Notes under the pieces: generated by a model
The model's input: only the letters and a program-made list of their open reading frames with translations
What the model was told of the DNA's origin: nothing
The model's database searches: none
Program-made: the position numbers and the translations under genes
Part shown: one piece after another, positions 37,590 to 49,873 of the stretch
Layout: each line of letters begins with the position of its first letter
Numbering within the stretch: the stretch's first letter is position 1
Assembly: GCA_021234155.1 (NCBI GenBank)
Contig: JAJEKV010000056.1
Span: 4,941,184-5,005,183, forward strand
Direction of reading: 5' to 3'
Length of the DNA: 64,000 bases
Source: Isoetes taiwanensis
Taxonomy: Eukaryota; Streptophyta; Lycopodiopsida; Isoetales; Isoetaceae

Positions 37590-40512
37590 ATTATGCGAGG
37601 AGGAGCGGCATGAGGAGGCAGGTGAGATCATTCAACAAGTAATTTCCCGTTAAATAGAAACAATGTTTTATTACCTACTCCAGGCTTGTGAAAACAAAAG
37701 ACTTGAAATGTGGGAAGGAAGTGCAGTCCTTTATGATTCATAAGGAGTTAGATTCTATATCCGTTTTGGGGACCATCTTACAAGACTCTTTACCTATCAT
37801 TCAAAGTTATTTGAATCTAATCAAACTAGCTAACAACATCTCAAAACCAAAAGCGTTTATATAGCTGGGCGGAATTATATTGGCAAAATGCAAAGCTTGG
37901 GCAGAGAAGTGGCACTTAGTCTTTATCATGAAATGCAACATTACTATAATATAGATAGCGATAAACATGTTTATGTTGCAGTACTTAAAGCGTGTACTGT
38001 AATGGAAGACGTCTGGCAGAATCAATATCATCACAGAAGTATCAAGAAGGGTCTCCAATCAGATATTTTTATTGCTACATCCTGATTGATATGGCAATGT
38101 ATGTGGAAGCCTCGCGAGAAGCCTGCATTGTCTTTAGAACATTAAAGTTTGGAGCGTTGTGCCCTGTAATGCAATGATTGCAGGGTTTCTTTATCATGGA
38201 AAAGGTGTTTGTTCTTTCTATATCTTTCATATGATGCAGCATTCAGAGGCATAATACCTGATGGAGCTACGTTTAGCAAGTCTTGAAAGTGTGTGCTAGC
38301 TCAATTACTATAGGGGGAGGGCAGGCTCATTCATAGCCAAATCATAATAGAGTGGATTCTTAATAGTACATCCTTAGAATTCCTTACTTGATATGTATGC
38401 AAAATCGGTGGTCTTCTGGGAAGCATACAGCACCTTTGATGAATAAGCCAAATGGAAGTGATGTTGTCACTTGGGCTATAATGGTTGCTGGATTTGCTCA
38501 ACATGGGCAAGGGCTTCTTGCCCTCGATCTTTATGACAAAATGCAGAAAGAAGGTGAATCAGATGTAATTATTTTTCTGAGTGTTTTGAAGCGTGCACCA
38601 GCATGAGGTATTCTGCATGGAAGGGGCGATTCATAATCAAATAATTGGCAGAATATGCAATCTGTATTATTGTGGGGAACACCCTAGTGGATATGTATGC
38701 CAAATGTGGGAGGAGCATAGAGGAGCATACGAGAATATTCTGGAAGTTAGAAAATAAGTAATGTAGTATCCTGGAATACAATGATTTCAGCATATGCTCA
38801 ACTTGGGAAAGGGATTTGTGCATTTGAATGTTTTGAGGACATGGACCAGGAGGCATAGGACCAGATGGAGTGACCTTCTTGGGTCTGTTGAAGGCGTACA
38901 ATGACACTGGAGCCCACAACAAGGCAGGGCTGTGCATGATCAGATCATGGAAGGCGCCTAGAATCTGATGCCATCATAGAAATGGCCTGGTTGAAATGTA
39001 TGCCAAATGTGACAGTTTAGAGGAGGCACACAGAATCTTTGAGAACCTTCAGATCAAGAACTTAACTTCATGGAATGCAGCACTTAAGATTTGTGCCATG
39101 CAGAAGGCCTTCTTGCTCTCGATTGTTTTAAAGAAGAATGCAACAAGAAGGCATAAGCCAGATGGGATCACATTTTATCTGTCACAAAGGCATGCACAAT
39201 CATGTATGCTATAGAGGAAGGCTTCGTTCATAATCAGATTATATAAAAGTGTTTCCATTCTGATATCTGTGTTAGAACTCCTAATTGATATGTATATCAA
39301 ATGTAGGAGTCTAGCTGAGCAAGGTAAAAGGTCTTCAGTTGTTGACAAGGGATATTATTTCATGGAATGCAATGATTGCAGGTTATGCTCTGTCTGGGGA
39401 GCATCATCTTGCTGAAAAGAATGCTATGAAAAAATGAAAGAGGAATCAACCAAACGTGATTTCATGGAATGGGAAAATTGCAGGATATGCAGTGTGAGTA
39501 AAAGCATGCTTGCTTTGCAATGTTTTGATAAAATGAGGATGGAAGGATTAGACCGGCAAGAAATCACATATTCAAGCACCTTAAGGGCATGCGCCAATAT
39601 GGGATCTATTTCTGAGGTAGACAAGTTCATGATGATCTTACATAGTCACTGGATTCATATCTGGCACCACTATAGACACTGCCTTAGTGGACATGTATGC
39701 TAAATGTAAGGAGCTTATGGAGGATGCACAAGTCATTTTCAGCAATATGCAAGTATAATGTTGTGTCATGGAATGCAATGCTTGCAGGATTTGCCCTATA
39801 TGGAATGGTTGTGCTTGCTCTTAATTGTTTTTGGGAGGATGCAAGAGAGTGGCATAAGCCCAGATGATGCATCTTTTACAAGTGTGCTTGTGGTGTGCAG
39901 TCGTGTAGGATTAGTGGATGAAGATTAGATTTGGTATTTCAGATACCATGAGAATGGCGTAGTATATCAGCAGTTACTTCTCATTGTAATTGCATCATTG
40001 ACAGCCTACCAGTGCGTGCGGATGCTTAGAAGAAGCAGAAAGATTACTTGAACCACTTTTTCCACTAATATTCTAGGGTGGGTGGCTTTGCTTAGTGCTT
40101 CTAGAAACCCGCGGCTCATACAGAACTGGGGCGGCAGCTGCTTTGGCAGATTGTTTTGCTGAATTCCTCCTGTGCTGCAGGATATATTCTTATGTCAAAT
40201 ATGTGGACTGGATCAAGCGAAAGCAAGCATATAGGTGGAGGTAACATGGGACTTACACAAGGTATCTGGATGAAGAGGATATGCCTGGGGATATTACACC
40301 AGAAGTCATCAATTTCCCAGCAGCTATTAAAGAACTCGGACCCAGGCTGTGCTAATCTACTTTGCCAAATAAATGCTTACAAGGAGATGGCGAGGTTCGG
40401 ACCGAAGCATGATCCTTTGGCCCTCTATTATGGCCCTTCCGCCGGAGGCCACAGGTTATGCAAAGCGGAAGGCGACTGCATACCATCAACAACTAAAGCT
40501 CAAAAGCAATAA
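37590..40512 (+). pseudogene. PLS-class PPR gene, frame-broken
   Basis: This is a long organelle-targeted RNA-binding PPR gene of the kind common in land plants. Repeat motifs follow in order across frames. They include an LLQACENK-like first repeat near 37680, VALSLYHEMQHYY near 37910-37948, KHVYVAVLKACTVM near 37963-38004, GLQSDIFIATS near 38050, and VTWAIMVAGFAQHGQGLLAL near 38466-38525. Further on are LVEMYAKCDSLEEAHRIFEN near 38990-39047, FDKMRMEGLD near 39525, STLRACANMGSISEVDKF near 39574-39627, WNAMLAGFALYG near 39770, and EEAERLLEP near 40030. An E-domain-like SSCAAGYILMSNMW follows near 40162-40205. The last frame ends at 40512. At least six repeats are traceable. A DYW domain is not clear. 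CAG and CTG are frequent here and CG is rare, unlike the neighbouring repeats. Frame breaks may be mutations or sequencing indels. Confidence 0.8.
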
Positions 40513-40519
40513 GTGTACA

Positions 40520-42940
40520 TAACAGGAAGTGAATGCCAAATCTGCCCAACAGCAGTGCACAAAGTTCTTGCGACAAGGTAGGCTACCAATGTGAGTGTAG
40601 AAACAGATGCATCATATTATTATTATAGAAGCAGCATTGAAGGACTGCATGGAATCTGCCAGAATAGATGTAGCAGCCACTAGGAGATTTGTAAAATTCC
40701 CATTGGTCAACAGCATACATCATAACTAGTATGTAATTTCTTGGATTCTCAAAGTAGCATTAAGTGGCACAGAACCTTCTCTTCTCTTCTAACACAATAT
40801 CTTGCCTTCGATATTTCCTTCTTGGGCCTTGTCAAATAAGAGTTGTATCTCTGAGATCTATCTCTCCTGTGCCTGTGGAGATTTTGGATTTTTGAGTTTG
40901 TTGTCGAGAAGAGAAACCACAGTTTTGTCTCGAAGCTATTTTTGTTGACGAGAACTCTGTCTTTGTTTGCATGAAGTTCCAAACACTGCAAGCATGAACT
41001 TATGTTCTGATCCTAAAAGCAATTTATCTGCTGTTGAGCTTCTTCTGTCTCATTCTTCTCAAATATTTCAGTGAACCATTCAGCATAAGTTTTGTAAGAG
41101 AATATAATGTATGGGATGATAGAATAATGTGGCATGCAATTTCCTTCATATGTGCTTGTATTTCAGAGAATATTTTGGTTCATCTGTTTCCAGAAGAAGA
41201 GAGGATAAAGATAGTTGACTTGCATATTGACTTGATGCAAGCTTTCAGAATCATATGATATGGAAAATGGTGACCCCATCATAGATTTGTGCTGATGATG
41301 AAGAATCTAGGAGAATATATAGTGTAAATGGCTAAGTATTACATGGTGATGGAGGGCATATTAGCATATCCTTTTGGAATCTAAGCAAAGCAAATTATAA
41401 TGATAGATAACCAAATTGTCTAGTTTGACACCAAGACAGTTTATGATATGCAAAGATACCAAAATGCATTTATAAGCGGACATATGGAGGAGTAATGGCC
41501 GAGAGCAGGCCATTTTGGCATATAATTATGCGAGGCCAGGTCGTTTTGGCATATAATGGACCGCCACCAAGGCCATTATGTATGCCAAAAGCACTTTGTC
41601 TTCTCGGCCATTACGCGATGTAAGGTCCTTCGGATATAAGGTCAACTGCGGAGCAAATTAGAGTCATGCAGGTGTCGCGATGTGCTTGAGGTATAAAAGG
41701 CTGTTTTTTTCTTGATGTCGGCTTTCCTTTTACACATTATCGTCCGAACTCACAGGCGTGTGATGCATCTTTTCTAAGCTTTCGGTATGGCTCGGTTTTA
41801 GTAAATTTGGGCTTCTAATAGCTGTTGCTACTAGCGGCGGAGTTTGGTGAAGTTTGGCGAAGTTTGAGATGTTTAGAAGTTTCTTGACAAGTTTTGTGAT
41901 TTTTTGATGCGAACATGGTGCTCGTTGCTTTCTTGTCGGCGATGGGCGATGCAGAAAGGTTTCTTGCATGTTCTTGATAAAGAAGCACATTTGCATGGAT
42001 TTTAACTACTTTCCTTGTTTAAGCGTCGTTGGCAAGAGTGTTTGGGTAGCCGTCTTCAAAATTGTAGGCATTATTATTGCTTAATCTTAGATTATTTTGT
42101 CAATATTCTAACATTGTTGTTTTTCTTGTAGGTTTCGTAGGGATCATTGTTGTTTTGTATTTACGGGCGAAGATCACTAATCTTGTATGAACTTTTGAAT
42201 GCAATGGAAATTACTTTTGAAAAGCTTGTATTACTATTGAAGTTTAGATGTAAAATTCCTTATATTATTCGCGCATAAGGCTGGAAAAACTTCTATTGTT
42301 TCAAAACATCAAAAAAGCGTAACTCAAGCCTAAGGAAAGATTAGGCCATTATGGTTTATAATGGCGGTCTGACTATAATGAGAGTACTGCTTTGTGGACT
42401 GGCCTTTCTTGAGTCTCGAGAATGCATCTTACATCTTACGACCATTAGAAAAACTTCCACAATGGCCAAGCATGAAGAGGCTATTTCACCATCAAGTGTA
42501 TGCCATGCCAAAACTACAAATGAATTTAAGCACCAAGAAGCTAATGGGGCTTACAAGAGTGAAGGCATCCTTGATTTTTATAATCATTAAATGGTGGCAA
42601 GTAAATGGAGGTGGCATCGTGGGAAATGGACTCCTTATAAAAGTAGTTCACTTCACTCCCATGGAAATAATATTGGGAGGCATAAAATGGTTGACTCCAT
42701 ATAACGTCCTCAAAAGATATAAATTATGTACTATAAAATTTATCGCGGCTGACTAGCGGCTGGGGATATTTCTCCTCACTTATTGGTTGGAGTGTTTGAA
42801 TCTTGTAAAGGAATGAGGAAAAACCTATGAACATTCATAGTTCTAAAAGCTACAATTAGAAACTATACGACATTGCGGCAATGGCATGTGTGCTTCTGGT
42901 GGTGAGATGCAGTTGGATCATGGCTTCATGATCTTAAAAG
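40520..42940. other. Unassigned region downstream of the PPR gene
   Basis: No gene was recognised. The phrase ggcc-ttttggcatataat is repeated near 41515-41590. A 120-codon plus-strand frame at 42394-42756 overlaps a 79-codon frame and has no motif. A short inverted repeat, ccattat-ggttt-ataatgg, lies near 42345-42364. Confidence 0.35.
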
Positions 42941-42949
42941 TAGCGAGGC

Positions 42950-43360
42950 ATTAGGCGGGATAAAGATTTCCTTAGATGCATGAAAGTTTTCCTTAGGTTC
43001 TCTAAGATTCTATAAGGATTAGCCTAGATTCAAATATAAGATTCCCTCACCTCTTAAGATTCCTTTAGATTCTTTAAGGTTTCATGAAAGAAAAATTCTT
43101 AAGATTCCTTTAGACTCTCTCTAAGGCTCTAGGAAAACCCACACGATGATGCTCTTGAGATTCCTCTTGATTCTCTGAATTCTATAAATGTATCCCTAGA
43201 TTACGAAAGATTTTATAATGATCATCCCCAGATTCTATAAGGATTCTCCAAGATTCTCTTAAGATTCCTCTAGATTCTCATCACGATTCCCTCAAGATTC
43301 TCTTAACATTCCTTAAATTCTATGAAATACCACATGTTCCTAAGATTCCATAAAGATTCT
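42950..43360. repeat. Degenerate short tandem repeat built on aagattcc and gattct
   Basis: For about 400 bases the sequence is made of variants of aagattcct, ttagattct, ctaagattct, ataaggatt, in steps of about 13-17 bases and longer composites. Pyrimidine-purine bias is strong. No unit is exact, which suggests an old minisatellite. Non-coding. Confidence 0.75.
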
Positions 43361-46080
43361 CTATTTCGATCACATTGGGCTCGACAATGACAAAACAGCA
43401 ATCTATCGGCCTTAAGCTCTCAATGAGGAGAATTTGAGGACATAGGTTTAGCCTTGATCTGTCGCCGTGGGAGATACGTCCATTTGAATTCGGTACAAGA
43501 AAGAAGCTTTGTAGAAAGCTATGTAATAAATGCAACGTCTGCCTCCTTCCCTCATTAATTGTAGTGTCCATCTTTAAATTTCACATGCGGTAATCAACTT
43601 TTAGTAATAAAATTGTTGATAAAATGATGAGGTGTCAAATTTCTAGCAGTAATCTCCAAATCATTTAATAGTTGACATGTCTAAATTGTGAAAATATATA
43701 GCATATTTTCATATTTCTTCATATAGGTGGCGAACTTCAACCACTAGAATGACCTTTTACCTTTGTTTAAAAGAATCTTATTTTTTTCCTCGGAAATTTT
43801 TTCGAATCTATTTTTCCTATATTAAAAGCATGACTACAAAACTTATGGAGCAAACATCTGTCATCGGCTTTCACCATGTAATGAGCTTTGCATCTTTTAA
43901 AAGAATGCATAGTATGTAGTTCTACACTATTCTACATTGATCATCAAGATAAGAGTCGATGAAAATGTTGTTGCCATGAATAAAGCAGACCTTCACCTTT
44001 AGTTTTCGAGTTGTCTCTATCACGGATATTGAAGCATTGGAAAATAAATAAGATGCTAAAAGGTACACATTGCACCTTAGGCATCTGAGGGAAGATGCGG
44101 CTATGGGCTTCTTTATCAATGTTACTCTGCTAATTGATGCATTAGAAGCATGACAATGAGGGAAGAAGATGCGGCTATAGGTACTTCTTTATCAATGTTG
44201 CTCCTTCTAATTGAGCGCTGCCATTACGAGCCGCGACAAATGCATTTTGAGTATGGGAATCACGGTAATATTCGATCTCAAATTTCATTTCTTCCATGAC
44301 ATATCTGATTGCCTCTATGGGGCACCTATGGAAAGATTACGGTGCATCACGGATGTGAAAAGAGGTAATGCTTCTCGTTTAATGACTTAATGTCTCGGTT
44401 CATTATGAATCTTGCTTTCCTTGCAAACCCGAGGCCCATATGGCTGACAAAGGATTTCTTCTGCCCTTTGAGCGTGTTCAAATCGGAAAGAGGCGAGCAA
44501 TGATCAAACATGCCTTTCTTACCCTCTCCACTACCTTATTATGCGAGTAAGCCTCCACATGGAGACCCTATCCTAGAAGCTTAATATTTCTCTTCTTCGG
44601 TAACATACCATGTATCTAAGGGGCCTCGTCGGCAATGAGAATTGAACACAGTTTGCATCTGATGCTGCCTTTTGCATCTACTATCTTATCTATGCTTCTA
44701 TGTTCATATTTATAGTACCAATGCTAGAAATCATGCCTTTCTCCCTCTCAAATCGGTGAAATTTTGGCGGTGTCCACCGTAATACCCGGGAATGCTATAA
44801 TCCCACCATTGTAATTGTTCAAAGGCATAATTTGGCGCTTTCAATACATCCATTAGCGAGGGAACACCCTCCTCTATAATTGTGGCTAGAGTCAATTTCA
44901 ACTTTGGAAACAAATGTATTTCTTTATTAGATAGCATATTCAATGTTTCTATAAATTGCAAGTATTTGATAAAAGGCATAATGCTATAATGTTTATTAAA
45001 TTACGGCGATAATATATAAGAATCGATCAAAAGCGAAATTTTGTGTGTTCACCACACAAAGAAGTTTGATATTCCCAAATCCCAGCGAGATGATATTATA
45101 TTCAATAATAGGTGCATATCAAATTGTTCTATTGGTGATGAAGTTGTATCAATCAGCTTGACCAAACATACACTTCTCTAGTGAAATGTAGCATTCTTAT
45201 TATACATCACCGGATGCAATAGTTTCCTCAAACAAAACAACCAAGTAAATTACTCTCTTGATAGAAGATACCTGAAAATATTTGACATAAGCTTGGTAAT
45301 TTTATGAACATCACGGAAGGTTGTCCATTTTTGAGAGCTTTCAATGTTACTTTGGAAGGAACCAAGGATAGGTTGACTAGCTCAAAGTGGCGATACGAGC
45401 TTAGTTACGATGAGATGAAGAGAGCTCTTCAAGGAAAGAGCTTGATAAATACATGGGCAACAAAGTACGATACGATGCATCGGCTCTAGTAATTCGAATA
45501 AGGTTGTGCCATGCATTAGCCATTATCCTGCCTTAGCTTTTGCCCTTTTCCTTCGGTCGATGGCCTTGTGATCTACGACTCTTGTTTGACGGTCTCATAG
45601 CTCACAAACTAAAAGCGATTAACTCACTGGCATCAAATCTCAAGCTGTAGGATCAAGCCCGGTCAGTCCTGACCCTCAATTTAGGGCGTGATTCAGACAT
45701 AACCTATAACATTATAATAGATAGATAGATATTTGCTAGGCCATGGAATATTTATTTAATAAGATAATAATATATTAAAACTAAGTTAAAATTAGGAGGG
45801 ATATTAAAGGCAATAATATGTTGAAAAACCTATGGAAAAAGGAGAGTATTGCTTCATAATATGAGGTGTTTAACTTCATATGTACATAAAGCGATGCAAA
45901 CAAGCATTTATGAAGTTTAATGGGCTTTTCATAGGATTAATGTATGGGTTTACATAAGTTTAATCATTTCATAGGTTTGTATAAATTTTTAATGCATAGC
46001 TTTCATAGGTTTAACATATAAGTTTAATAGATTTTTGTGAACCATTTTGAAATGGTGCTTTGCAAAAAGAACCTTTGGCT
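43361..46080. other. Unassigned repeat-like region
   Basis: Minus-strand frames at 44731-44979 (82 codons, with the phrase APNYAFEQLQWWDYSIPGYY) and around 44240-44300 (a phrase FEIEYYRDSHTQNAF) look protein-like but match nothing I know. The plus-strand phrase gaagatgcggctat occurs twice, near 44093 and 44168. Variants of tttcataggttta repeat at 45930-46020. A GATA run is near 45718-45731. Confidence 0.35.
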
Positions 46081-46084
46081 TGTT

Positions 46085-46560
46085 TTCAATGGTGCCTTTC
46101 CGCGACCTCGTTTTTATTTTGGAAGATTAAGAAGGCGCATTTTTTTCACTTTGAAGCGCCTTTCTCGACTCATGAGTTGAGGACCTAAACCTTCATTTTT
46201 TCGATACGAAGGGCCTTAGATTTGCATTTTTTACTCACGAGCTGCCGACTCCAACCCGGCATTTTTCACTTTGAAGGGCCTCGAGCTGCGTTTTTCACTG
46301 GTGCCTTAAGGACTCAGATGCATTTTTCACTTTGAAGGGCCTTAGAGCTGCGTTATTTACTTTCGAGCTGCAGCCTTCCTCGACTTAGCGGTCGAAAGGA
46401 CCTCAAATCTCGTTTCTCACTTTGAAGAGCTTGTTGCGTTTTTTCACTCTAAAGGCTGCCTTTCGGCTTCGTGAGAGGATCACCGAACCTACATTTTTTC
46501 ACTTTGGGGCCCCATAAGCTGCGTTTTCCTCTAAAATGGCCTTGAACTTTTGTTTTTTAG
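46085..46560. repeat. Degenerate tandem repeat, unit about 30-40 bp
   Basis: The core phrase gctgcgtttttcactttgaa, followed by gggcctt, recurs at least eight times with changes: near 46138, 46195, 46260, 46290, 46321, 46352, 46420, 46441, 46495 and 46520. Some steps contain only part of the unit. No frame runs through it. Confidence 0.75.
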
Positions 46561-49500
46561 TGCGATTGTCTTGTATGGCGGCACTTGACTAACTTGATTT
46601 TGTCTTCTGCCAGTCCTTATCCAGGCAGATAGTACATGCACCGAGAGCAATAGAAATGCCCCTTCATTGAAGAAAGGAGGTGAAGTGGTGACATGTCGAT
46701 TGAGCGGCCCATAGAAGCATCTCATTATAAATTTATGTCGTTTTAAGTTTCTCGAGTGGCTTGGAGCGGTTAGGAGGGTGCTCCACATCGTGTTGTTCCC
46801 ATTAGATGGTCCATGTATGAAAAGAGTGTCGTTGTGGCTGATACGGCGTATGATCTCTTAGATCCTTATAAAATAAATTAATGATAGTATTTATGAATAA
46901 AATTCATTGAATACTAGCACTTTATTTGGAGAGAGAAACAATTCCATTGGTTTTAGATGTGTGTTTTTAGTTTCGTACAATTTGGGAATCGAGGGCTATT
47001 TTTATTCCTTAAGTTTTCTATTCTACGAAAAGTCTTCTTTTAGGGCAATATGAATTCATGTGCATCCTTTTTGTGTACAATAACAAGGTTCCAAAAAAAA
47101 TGGAAATGCATGTGACCCACTTTAATTAAATCGCGACTTTCCTTGAGTTTGATAAATCTAGAAGGCAAGATTCAGCATAAGAGAATGACCATAGACATTA
47201 GAATAAGCATCAAGTGGCCTACCAAATATATATTTGATGATCGATGTGAGTGGCCTAATGAAAATTGGTGATAAATATCTTGACTATCGGTCGATGTGTC
47301 TGCGGTGATGCAAAAGCGTTGTAGATGCGACAATTAGCGAGTATTGCATTGATAGTATCTTCGATGAATATCTAGATGAATAGTTGTGACTATTGCGCTG
47401 ATTAATAATCGACCATTATCACGAACAATTTACCTAAGTATTGCATTGACTAGTATCTTTGATGCATATCGATGACTAAGTTACGAACAATACTTGACTA
47501 ATAATCGATGATTATCTTGACTAGTAACCTAACTAATGGAATGACTATTAGTGCATTCGCCGGGAAAATGACGTGATGTTTGATTTGGTGGAGGAAGATT
47601 TTTATCCAAGGTCGATAGAGGTTCAAGATGTATAATGGAAGAATTTTGCAAAGGGCGAGTTTACGCAAGGGGAGTAACAATAATTAGGAAGTATTGGCGA
47701 AATTACACACAAAGGAATTGTCCATTTTCTCTTGCTTTCCAAACTCAACATTAAGTTAGGATCATGGTTATTATTTAAATTTGCAAGTACCTGAAATTGG
47801 TTCGGCGATGGATCTTAATGTCGATCAAAGAAATTTGCTTTGAGTTACAGAATTCCAATTGATTTCTCTTACTTTTATTTGTATCGAATTTGTGAAAGAT
47901 GTTGATCGGCTGAATGCTTATCACAGCGATTTCTTTTCTTCCAATTTGGAATCATAACATTCCTTTTCCATTTGAGCTTGACTTTTCCTTATTGGAATAT
48001 AGGTGAATGGCCTTTCTAATTAATGAATCTCTCCCTTATTGTTTTGGGGAAGTCGAGAAGAGCTTGGCTGCTCGAAGCATTGGGGATAAAACCATAAAGA
48101 TCAGGAAACCTTTGAAAAATTATCCCAAATTAACCTTGTGGAGTTAAGGAGTGCATTTTACGATTAGCGCAAGTAAATTAGAAAAATCACCAAATAAAAG
48201 ACAATTTTTGGGTTTTCTTGATATAATCTTAGCGGTACCCGGTTAAGACAGTTCTACGAGGTTGCCGGCTAGTACGGACAACGGGGCGTCTCTCATTTAA
48301 AGATGTCCCAAGGTTCGTGTTGTCGTCCGGGCATTCTTTTAGGCGAGGTGAACCCAAATATGCGTACAAATATATAGCACAATACATTAATAGCGAGGCT
48401 CCATAGGCATTATTAAAGGGTGTGTTACACAAAGTGAAGACTTCACTTACAGCGGGGCCTCACGAGGACGAGAGTTTGTTGAAGAAGAAGAAAGGGGCGT
48501 TGGCGGTCTTGATCAAGGCGAAGAAGCTCCAAGTTCAATAGATTCCGGAAGGCAGCCCAAAAGCGGCAACATAGGGCGAGCTGGAGGCACCATTGTAGCC
48601 AAAGAACCAAAGAAAGCGCCAGGTCACGGCAAATTGATGTGGAACTTGTTCTGAAGAAAAGCTCCAAAGAAGAAGAAGGGCAAAAGGGAAAGGGACCGAG
48701 GGGTGTGCATAAAGAAGAAAAGGTGGATAAAACCTCGGAAGAGATGGAAGAAATAAACAAGCGTAAAGTACATGCAAGTATGATTGCTTACCCGTGACGT
48801 CAATGAGGTTGCCGCAAGAAGGAGAGGGAGGCCGGTCGAGTAAAATTTATCTTGGGCCATCCCAGAAACCTAAAGGATGGTATCAAAAGAGTAACCCAAA
48901 TACATGTAGCTCGGATTGTTCCTTTATTGAATGAGAACCGGTTGTGACCCCAAGACTATGGCGGAAAAACAACGACACCTATATGCACTATGTCTTGAAG
49001 GAAAACCATAGCTTCAAAGCTAGAGGCAATTTGTACAAGGAAAAGAACAACAGAATACCTCGGTCCTTTATTATCGGATTTCTTGTGGTTTAATGACGGG
49101 GGCCTTAAAAATGGTTGCCAACATGCACAATCGCGACAGTACAAACTGAAAATGAGCTTTGTCGACAAGATAAGGTTCATGCACATGGAGTACGCATAAT
49201 TTTTCAAGGAAAAATATGTCGATGACAATAAAAAGCTGGCCAACTTTTGGAATCAACGAGGAGCTGTCTGTCGAATCTTGCCTTAAATCACGGCCGAAGC
49301 GAATAAGCAGCGATCATCGATGAAAGCCGACAAGCCCAGTTCGGCTTGCTTTTAGAGATGAGTATGTATTTCTTATGCAGAATAAGTTTTCTTGTTTAAT
49401 TGCTCTTGTCCCACACTAGCGCCAAGTATTTTGAGAGTGCAGATGCAGAAGGAACTCCAAAGCGAAATTTTTCATATGTTTGGTAGGGAGAGTTGAAGAG

Positions 49501-49700
49501 TAAAGGAAGCTCTTAAACAAAGAAGGGCTCTGACGTCCTAAAAAATGGATGATCATTCTTGTATGGAAATCACGAGGGGGCTTCTGGATATATGAGTTCA
49601 CAGGAAAAGGCTCCTCCAAAAATATCAAGGCTGCACAAGTAAGTTGACATTCACAGTTCATTTGTTTTATCTTGATAATGCGGATAGAAAATACTCCAAT
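46561..49700. other. Unassigned region with retroelement-like patches
   Basis: No gene was assigned. Plus-strand sequence at 49060-49260 has a protein-like phrase FVDKIRFMHMEYA then FFKEKYVDDNKKLANFWNQ, broken by a stop; I know no family for it. Overlapping minus-strand frames at 48443-48860 look like chance openings over a purine-rich plus strand. Confidence 0.35.
47215..47560. repeat. Degenerate tandem repeat based on cgatgaatatcttgacta
   Basis: Variants of tcgatg, atatctt, gactatt or gactagta, and gcattga recur at short, irregular intervals, with gtattgcattgatagtatctt near 47341 and gtattgcattgactagtatctt near 47436 as the clearest pair about 95 bases apart. Non-coding. Confidence 0.55.
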
Positions 49701-49716
49701 AGAGATGCAAATTAGG

Positions 49717-49873
49717 AATACACTTTTGCTTTCACGTTAAAGCAAAAGTGTGACCGAATCTTTAATGTGAAGCATAAGTGTATTCGAATACAATTTTGCT
49801 TCTACATAAAACAAAAGTATATTCGAATACACTTTTGCTTAAGCGATTGGCGGGAGTGTATTTGAATACACTT
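49717..49873. repeat. Cluster of nested palindromes around TTCGAATAC
   Basis: Four imperfect palindromes lie side by side. At 49719-49752 an arm acacttttgcttt faces aaagcaaaagtgt across six bases. At 49771-49800 agcataagtgtattcg mirrors itself through tattcgaata. At about 49808-49840 acaaaagtatattcg mirrors ttcgaatacacttttg. At about 49855-49873 agtgtatttgaatacact is a palindrome by itself. All share the same half-site, (g)aatacacttttgctt. Each could fold into a hairpin. No coding frame is present. Confidence 0.8.

Larger units (their letters stand above)
33600..37590. other. Intergenic region with several local duplications
   Basis: No gene was recognised. A phrase cluster at about 34360-34470 (taataatta-ggtattttg, ggtaatttt, aagggatcc, atctt) recurs loosely at 35740-35820. 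Simple repetition of aattggctattggcttatt variants occurs at 36350-36500. Two clearer tandem duplications are listed separately. Confidence 0.35.

Noticed and set aside
42351-42756. Plus-strand frame of 120 codons overlapping one of 79 codons
   Set aside because: No domain, no conserved phrase and two competing frames; likely a chance opening.
42950-43360. CRISPR-like array
   Set aside because: Units are degenerate, without unique spacers of fixed length, and the genome is plant nuclear.
48443-48860. Overlapping minus-strand frames of 78-105 codons
   Set aside because: They are opposite a purine-rich (GAA-rich) plus strand, which leaves few stops on the minus strand and gives S/L/F/P-rich products of low complexity.
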